Source: Bacilli bacterium (GTDB lineage Bacteria; Bacillota_I; Bacilli_A; RF39; UBA660). Taken from it: a stretch of 27,802 nucleotides of DNA. Of this stretch, positions 23,708 through 27,802 are shown in pieces (position 1 is the first letter of the stretch; every line of letters begins with the position of its first letter). Location: positions 1 through 27,802 of the forward strand of contig JAQUFI010000007.1 in the NCBI GenBank assembly GCA_028684735.1. The letters are read 5' to 3'. Both the position numbers and the translations under genes were made by a program. The notes under the pieces are model-generated. The model did no database searches and was not told where the DNA came from. It saw only the letters and a list, made by a program, of their open reading frames with translations.

Positions 23708-24595
23708 CTACTTTCTAGCTCTTGGGTGAGCACTTAAATAAACTTTTCTTAAGTGTTCATTTGAAACATGGGTATAAATACTGGTTGTTTTTAAATCTGA
23801 ATGACCTAATAATTCTTGAACACTTTTTAAATCTGCCCCTTCATTTAACATATGGGTAGCAAAGGTATGTCTTAAAGTATGGGGACTAACATTATTTTTA
23901 AGACCACTTTGTTTAACTATTTTATTGATAAGGTATTGAACTCCACCAACCGTTAAACAATCACCACGATTATTTAATAAAAGATTATCACTTTGTTTTT
24001 TATTTAATTTTAAACGAGCATCACTTAGATATAAATCCAATAATTCTTTACATTTTTTACCATAGATAACATATCTTTCACGATTTCCCTTGCCCAGAAT
24101 CTTGATTTGATGATTATAGAAATCAATATCTTTTATTTTAATATTAACTAACTCACTAACCCGAATCCCTGTTGCATATAATAATTCTAAAATCAAAGCG
24201 TCTCTCATTCCTAAAGGTGTATTAGTTTCAGGAACAACTAATAATGTTTCTAATTCATCATAATATAAAAAGTTAGGTAGTGATTGTTCAACTTTAGGAT
24301 TAGATATTAAAGTCATAGGGTTTTCATTGATAATTCCTTCTTTAATTAAAAAACGATAATAACTTCTAAGGGTACTTATAACTCGACATATTGTTTTATT
24401 AGCATATTTCTTATGATGTAGTTCTGTTAAATATAATCTTACCACTTTATAGTCAATTTGATTAAGATTAGTATTTTGAGTCTTTAAAAAATTAATAAAA
24501 TTTTCTAAATCTTTCTGATAACTATTGATAGTATGTTTGGAATAATGTTTTTCATAAGTTAAATAATCAATAAATTTTGAAATGTCTCCTGTCAT
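23708..24595 (-). CDS. xerC: XerC/XerD-type tyrosine recombinase
   Basis: 295 aa, the typical Xer length. An N-terminal SAM-like DNA-binding domain (FIDYLTYEKHYSKHTINSY...) precedes the catalytic domain. All catalytic residues are visible: Arg in ATGIRVSEL, Lys in GKGNRER, HxxR in SPHTLRHTFATHML, His in LLGHSDLKTT and the nucleophilic Tyr in TSIYTHVS. It ends HPRARK, as Xer proteins do. Its length, compact domains and operon with tdk mark it as the host chromosome-dimer resolvase rather than the element's integrase. XerC versus XerD cannot be separated with certainty here. Confidence 0.93.
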   Translation of the reverse strand: MTGDISKFIDYLTYEKHYSKHTINSYQKDLENFINFLKTQNTNLNQIDYKVVRLYLTELHHKKYANKTICRVISTLRSYYRFLIKEGIINENPMTLISNPKVEQSLPNFLYYDELETLLVVPETNTPLGMRDALILELLYATGIRVSELVNIKIKDIDFYNHQIKILGKGNRERYVIYGKKCKELLDLYLSDARLKLNKKQSDNLLLNNRGDCLTVGGVQYLINKIVKQSGLKNNVSPHTLRHTFATHMLNEGADLKSVQELLGHSDLKTTSIYTHVSNEHLRKVYLSAHPRARK

Positions 24596-24620
24596 ATTAT
24601 CACCACTTTTATTGTATCAT

Positions 24621-24647
24621 AAAAAAAAGCAAATTTTATTGCTTTTT
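24621..24647 (-). terminator. Intrinsic terminator overlapping the stop of the 358-aa gene
   Basis: Stem AAAAAGCAA/TTGCTTTTT (24624-24632, 24639-24647) with the stop codon TAA in or beside the loop, followed on the minus strand by a run of T. It separates the 358-aa gene from xerC. Confidence 0.75.
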
Positions 24648-25712
24648 CTTTAAATCCCAAATTGTTAATTGATTAGGATCATGTTTATTCTTTTTATTTG
24701 GTTTTAAAATTTTTAATTTTGGCTTTTCTAAGTTTAGAGTTTGGTCTTTATCTAAGCCATCTAAATATTCTTGGTATTTTACTTCCTCTTCATATGATGA
24801 ATATGGATTCATTTGATGATCAACATAAGCCTCAGGATATTTTTCTTTTAATTCTTTTTGGATTAATAACTCTTCTTTTAAATCTTCTAAACCTTTTAAT
24901 CTTTCTCTTTTTGCTTCTTCTAACTCAAATTTGAATTTCTCTACTAAATTATTAATAATTAAAAATTCAGTATAAGACATATGCTCTTTAATTTTATATT
25001 TAGCTAATATAGAATTAGTAAAATTATATTCAGTTAAATATTCCATCGTTTGAACACTAATATTTTTTAAATTATTTAAATAAGGATAAAAATCATAATA
25101 ATCAGTTAAATAAAAGATTTCTTCGACTTGTTCATTATATTGGTGTAGTGCTAAATACATATCTCGAAATTTTTTATAAGAAGACATGTGCTCTTTTATT
25201 TTAGATAAAACAAAGTCATCATATTTACCATTTTTTAATCTTTCATCAAGGTATTCATTTAATTTAGCTTTATCATCTAAGATGTACATATCATTTTGTT
25301 TTTTTGATTTTAAATAAGGATAAAAACTATTGTTATCTAAAGTTTTTAAAAACTTAACTAAAAATTTATTGAATTCTTTATTATTTACATCAATATTATA
25401 ATCAGCTCTTTTAGCAATTTCTCTTAATTGTTGATGTTCACTAAAAGCAACCTCTAATTTTTGTGTTTGTTTATGATAACGATAACTAATATACATACTA
25501 TTATAACCATTGACAATGATGTTACGACCTTTTAAATCATTGATCATTTCTTGGGGTGTATTAAATTTAGTCGTGTAAAGGTCAACTGACGATAAATCAG
25601 CTTTTAATCCCTCACCTATTTTGACTTTTTTATTATTAAATATTTCAATAGGAACTAGTTGCTTTTTATTGTTTTGTTCAATTATTAATGAATATCTACC
25701 AACAAAGGCCAT
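24636..25712 (-). CDS. Lysine-rich protein of unknown function with an internal duplication
   Basis: 358 aa, no signal peptide or membrane segment. I do not recognise the family. The N-terminus (AFVGRYSLIIEQNNKKQLVPIEIF) looks beta-rich; from about 110 on it is helical. Two related blocks are visible at 130-181 and 208-250: FYPYL (130, 208), EYL (153, 224) and IKEHMS (172, 241) recur in the same order. The last 80 residues are charged, and the C-terminus reads NQLTIWDLKKKQ, which loosely resembles a sliding-clamp binding motif (QLxLF-like). The gene has a consensus promoter and its own terminator, so it is monocistronic. It is chromosomal backbone next to xerC-tdk. Confidence 0.7.
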   Translation of the reverse strand: MAFVGRYSLIIEQNNKKQLVPIEIFNNKKVKIGEGLKADLSSVDLYTTKFNTPQEMINDLKGRNIIVNGYNSMYISYRYHKQTQKLEVAFSEHQQLREIAKRADYNIDVNNKEFNKFLVKFLKTLDNNSFYPYLKSKKQNDMYILDDKAKLNEYLDERLKNGKYDDFVLSKIKEHMSSYKKFRDMYLALHQYNEQVEEIFYLTDYYDFYPYLNNLKNISVQTMEYLTEYNFTNSILAKYKIKEHMSYTEFLIINNLVEKFKFELEEAKRERLKGLEDLKEELLIQKELKEKYPEAYVDHQMNPYSSYEEEVKYQEYLDGLDKDQTLNLEKPKLKILKPNKKNKHDPNQLTIWDLKKKQ

Positions 25713-25734
25713 AATATCACCTCATTATCAGTTT

Positions 25735-25762
25735 ATTATATATTGTTTTTGTGAATTGTCAA
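25735..25762 (-). promoter_or_regulatory. Consensus sigma-A promoter of the 358-aa gene
   Basis: TTGACA (25762-25757), 16-bp spacer, TATAAT (25740-25735): a full consensus promoter on the minus strand, about 22 bp upstream of the ATG at 25712 with the SD GAGGTGAT between. Confidence 0.9.
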
Positions 25763-25782
25763 ATTACTTATTATAATAAAAT

Positions 25783-25806
25783 AAAAAAACTCTATAACTA
25801 GAGTTT
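25783..25806 (-). terminator. Intrinsic terminator of the repeat-protein gene
   Basis: Stem AAACTCT/AGAGTTT (25787-25793, 25800-25806), 6-nt loop, followed on the minus strand by TTTTTTTATTTTATT. It overlaps the stop codon at 25805-25807. Confidence 0.85.
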
Positions 25807-27802
25807 ATGAAGTTGGCGTAATTGACATATCAAAATGACGTATTTCTGATATTTGAAAACCATCATAAGTATTGATAACACCTTTTGAAGCAGTAAAAAT
25901 GATTGAACGGACAGTTGATCTTTTTGGTTTAAAAAGTATATACATAGCTGGATAATTAGCAAATCCTGTTATACCATTAGTTTGAATAATATTAAACGGG
26001 GTTGGAAAGTAATGACTAATACTACCATTAGAAACTGTTACTAAGGGTTCAATATATCCATCACTAACAGCTTTAGTAATACTAGCAATATAACCATCTT
26101 CAAATTTAATTTTTAAGTTTGATATTTGAATATTAGCTGTAGATGTTCCAAATCCCCAATACATTCTTAGCCAACTATTACTATTATCTGGTTTGTTTAA
26201 TAGAGGGTACTCATACTCTCCTAATACAATATACATATTACTAGAGACATTTTCCACTTTATTTAATAATTTCATATCATCAGTATTAAATGGATATAGA
26301 CATCCACCATACTTATAGTTTACATTAGTTTCATATATGTCAACGGAATAACACCAACCATTTAAATAAGTACTAGGATTATTAGAAGTATATATTTCAT
26401 TATATTTAGAACTAATACTAGTTCCATAATTAGGAATAATTGTTTTTAACTTATCGATTAAAACAACTGGTTCTTTAAATTTTTTAATTAAATTAAAATT
26501 ATCATCATAGCTTACTAAAATTCCATCACTATGACCTTTATTAAAGTTCTTTAAATCAAAATCAGTAGAAAAGGTGTTGCCACTAACAACATATTTTTGA
26601 TCAGTTGTTTTAATAATGTGATAAAAAATATCACTGCTACTACCTCCGAAAGTTTTTATACCAATTATATTACCATTACTAACATTATATCTTAATAAAA
26701 TAGCATCTTTATAACCACCTGTTGGTCCATTGATCATATCCATATCACTTGATTTACTATGACCAACAACAATTACTTCATTTTCATTAACTTTAGCAAT
26801 ACTCATAAATTCATCATTATTACTACCACCAAAACTTTTTTTCCACAAAACATTGGTTAAGGTTTTATCATATTTAACAATTATGGCATCTCTTAACCCA
26901 TTAGAGGCTTTACTTAGACCTTCCATATCACCTGTTGAAGATCCACTTCCTCCAACTACAATATAACCATCAGATACCTCGACAACATCATTAAAAACAT
27001 CATTACCATTACCACCAAATGCTGATTTAGCTATAATCTTCCCCTGTTCATCATAACTGACGATAAAACCATCATTTGAATTATTAGGACCTTTATTCAT
27101 TCCTTGCATATCGTAATCATTAGAGGCACTATCCCCTACAACTATTTGCCCTAATCGATTTTCTTTATTGATAGCTGAATAAAAGTGATCATGATAAGAA
27201 CCACCAAAGAAAAGACGATTTTGTACTTCAAAATTGAATGATAAATATAAAACAATACTAGTTAAATTAGCGCCAGGAGTTACCGCATCAACTAAATCCC
27301 CATTTAAAGCATTAGCATTAACACAACCATATATAGCATATCCAGTTGGAGTTAATAAGACATGACTAAAAAATTCCCAACTACCGCTAGAACCATATAC
27401 CTTTTTATTAACTTGATTACCATTTTTATCATATTTAACAATGATGCCATCCCCTTCACCACCACGAGTAATACCAGCAACATCACCATCACTTGATTTT
27501 GATTGTCCTACTGCTAAATAACCATTTTCATCTTCCACAACACTATAAAACATATCAAAATTACTACCACCAAAGTTACGACTCCATTCGATTCGACCAT
27601 CATGACTAAATTTAACAATAATAGCATCAGTATTACCTTTGGTTATATTTCCATAAAAGTCTTCTGAATTACTTTCTCCAACTGCGATATAACCACCATC
27701 ACTAGCCTCATTTAGATACCTTAAGTTATCTTGATATTTACCACCATAACTGACATAATGAATAGCAAAGGTACTAGCTCCTTGAAGACAATCGACATAA
27801 AC
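25805..27802 (-). CDS. Surface repeat protein, beta-propeller-like (5' end outside window)
   Basis: The frame is open from base 27802, so the gene's start lies beyond the right edge; 665 residues are in view. An internal ATG at 27553 is not the real start, because the repeats continue upstream (YVSYGGKYQDN, NFGGSNFDMFYS). About seven repeats of roughly 60 residues are visible. Each has an opening (F/Y)GGSxxDxF, a GYIxVGxSxSxDxDM strand and a DxIIVKYDxxG strand. This periodicity suggests a seven-bladed beta-propeller. The final 250 residues lack the repeats, contain two cysteine-bearing stretches (WCYSVDIYE, GGCLYPFN) and look like a separate domain. Likely a secreted protein; binding partner unknown. 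Confidence 0.85.
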   Translation of the reverse strand, partial: VYVDCLQGASTFAIHYVSYGGKYQDNLRYLNEASDGGYIAVGESNSEDFYGNITKGNTDAIIVKFSHDGRIEWSRNFGGSNFDMFYSVVEDENGYLAVGQSKSSDGDVAGITRGGEGDGIIVKYDKNGNQVNKKVYGSSGSWEFFSHVLLTPTGYAIYGCVNANALNGDLVDAVTPGANLTSIVLYLSFNFEVQNRLFFGGSYHDHFYSAINKENRLGQIVVGDSASNDYDMQGMNKGPNNSNDGFIVSYDEQGKIIAKSAFGGNGNDVFNDVVEVSDGYIVVGGSGSSTGDMEGLSKASNGLRDAIIVKYDKTLTNVLWKKSFGGSNNDEFMSIAKVNENEVIVVGHSKSSDMDMINGPTGGYKDAILLRYNVSNGNIIGIKTFGGSSSDIFYHIIKTTDQKYVVSGNTFSTDFDLKNFNKGHSDGILVSYDDNFNLIKKFKEPVVLIDKLKTIIPNYGTSISSKYNEIYTSNNPSTYLNGWCYSVDIYETNVNYKYGGCLYPFNTDDMKLLNKVENVSSNMYIVLGEYEYPLLNKPDNSNSWLRMYWGFGTSTANIQISNLKIKFEDGYIASITKAVSDGYIEPLVTVSNGSISHYFPTPFNIIQTNGITGFANYPAMYILFKPKRSTVRSIIFTASKGVINTYDGFQISEIRHFDMSITPTS

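Noticed and set aside
23708..24595. Xer recombinase as the element's integrase
   Set aside because: Xer-like length and ending, in an operon with tdk and separated from the element by ppdK; no dif-like site seen at the junction.
24611..24619. TGATACAAT as an extended -10 for xerC
   Set aside because: Its start point would fall within the SD, leaving almost no leader; it also overlaps the preceding terminator region.
1..27802. CRISPR arrays, tRNA or rRNA genes, insertion sequences
   Set aside because: No regularly spaced repeats, cloverleaf-like sequence, rRNA core or transposase frame was seen by eye.

Overview
The window is strongly AT-rich, standard-code Gram-positive DNA. TGA is used as a stop codon (for example at 2487 and 5759), so this is not the mycoplasma code. 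Sortase, thioester and CnaB surface proteins, an M23 cell-wall hydrolase and Bacilli-like Shine-Dalgarno sites point to an uncultured low-GC Firmicute (Bacilli, or a wall-bearing relative of the Mollicutes) rather than a wall-less mycoplasma. Species cannot be named from this sequence.

Layout. Almost every gene is on the minus strand, so the map reads right to left. From 27802 to about 20400 is chromosomal backbone: a secreted repeat protein cut by the right edge, an unrecognised 358-aa protein with an internal duplication, a XerC/D recombinase, thymidine kinase and pyruvate phosphate dikinase (ppdK). Just past the ppdK stop, from about 20370 down to at least 2487 and probably through the left edge, lies a conjugative element (ICE). 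Its right end carries an XRE regulator, an orphan ParB, a secreted linker protein, a thioester/CnaB adhesin with its own sortase, a winged-helix replication-type protein and SSB.

The transfer module follows: a VirB2-like pilin, a VirB6-like channel protein, a VirB3/PrgI-like protein and a VirB4 ATPase. Next come three proteins of unknown function and an M23 hydrolase. A 290-bp non-coding stretch at 6638-6928 holds nested inverted repeats, direct repeats and an 18-bp repeat at its two ends; it is the best oriT candidate. Beyond it lie the mobilisation genes: a small RHH protein, a 139-aa protein, a second RHH protein, a MobP-like relaxase and the VirD4/TraG coupling protein. The left edge holds the 5' part of a type I restriction-modification hsdM with its own promoter, probably cargo.

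The pieces form a coherent system. The RHH proteins and relaxase would nick oriT, and VirD4 would hand the strand to the VirB2/3/4/6 channel. The M23 enzyme would open the wall, the sorted adhesin would hold mating cells together, and SSB, the replication-type protein and ParB would maintain the element. The order pilin, VirB6, VirB3, VirB4 recalls mycoplasma ICEs (Mbov_0395 to 0397 type proteins). No integrase or left attachment site is visible. Most interesting: the oriT candidate, an adhesin-sortase pair with atypical key residues, a possible ATA start for the M23 gene, and a 14-bp SD-like leader motif used twice.
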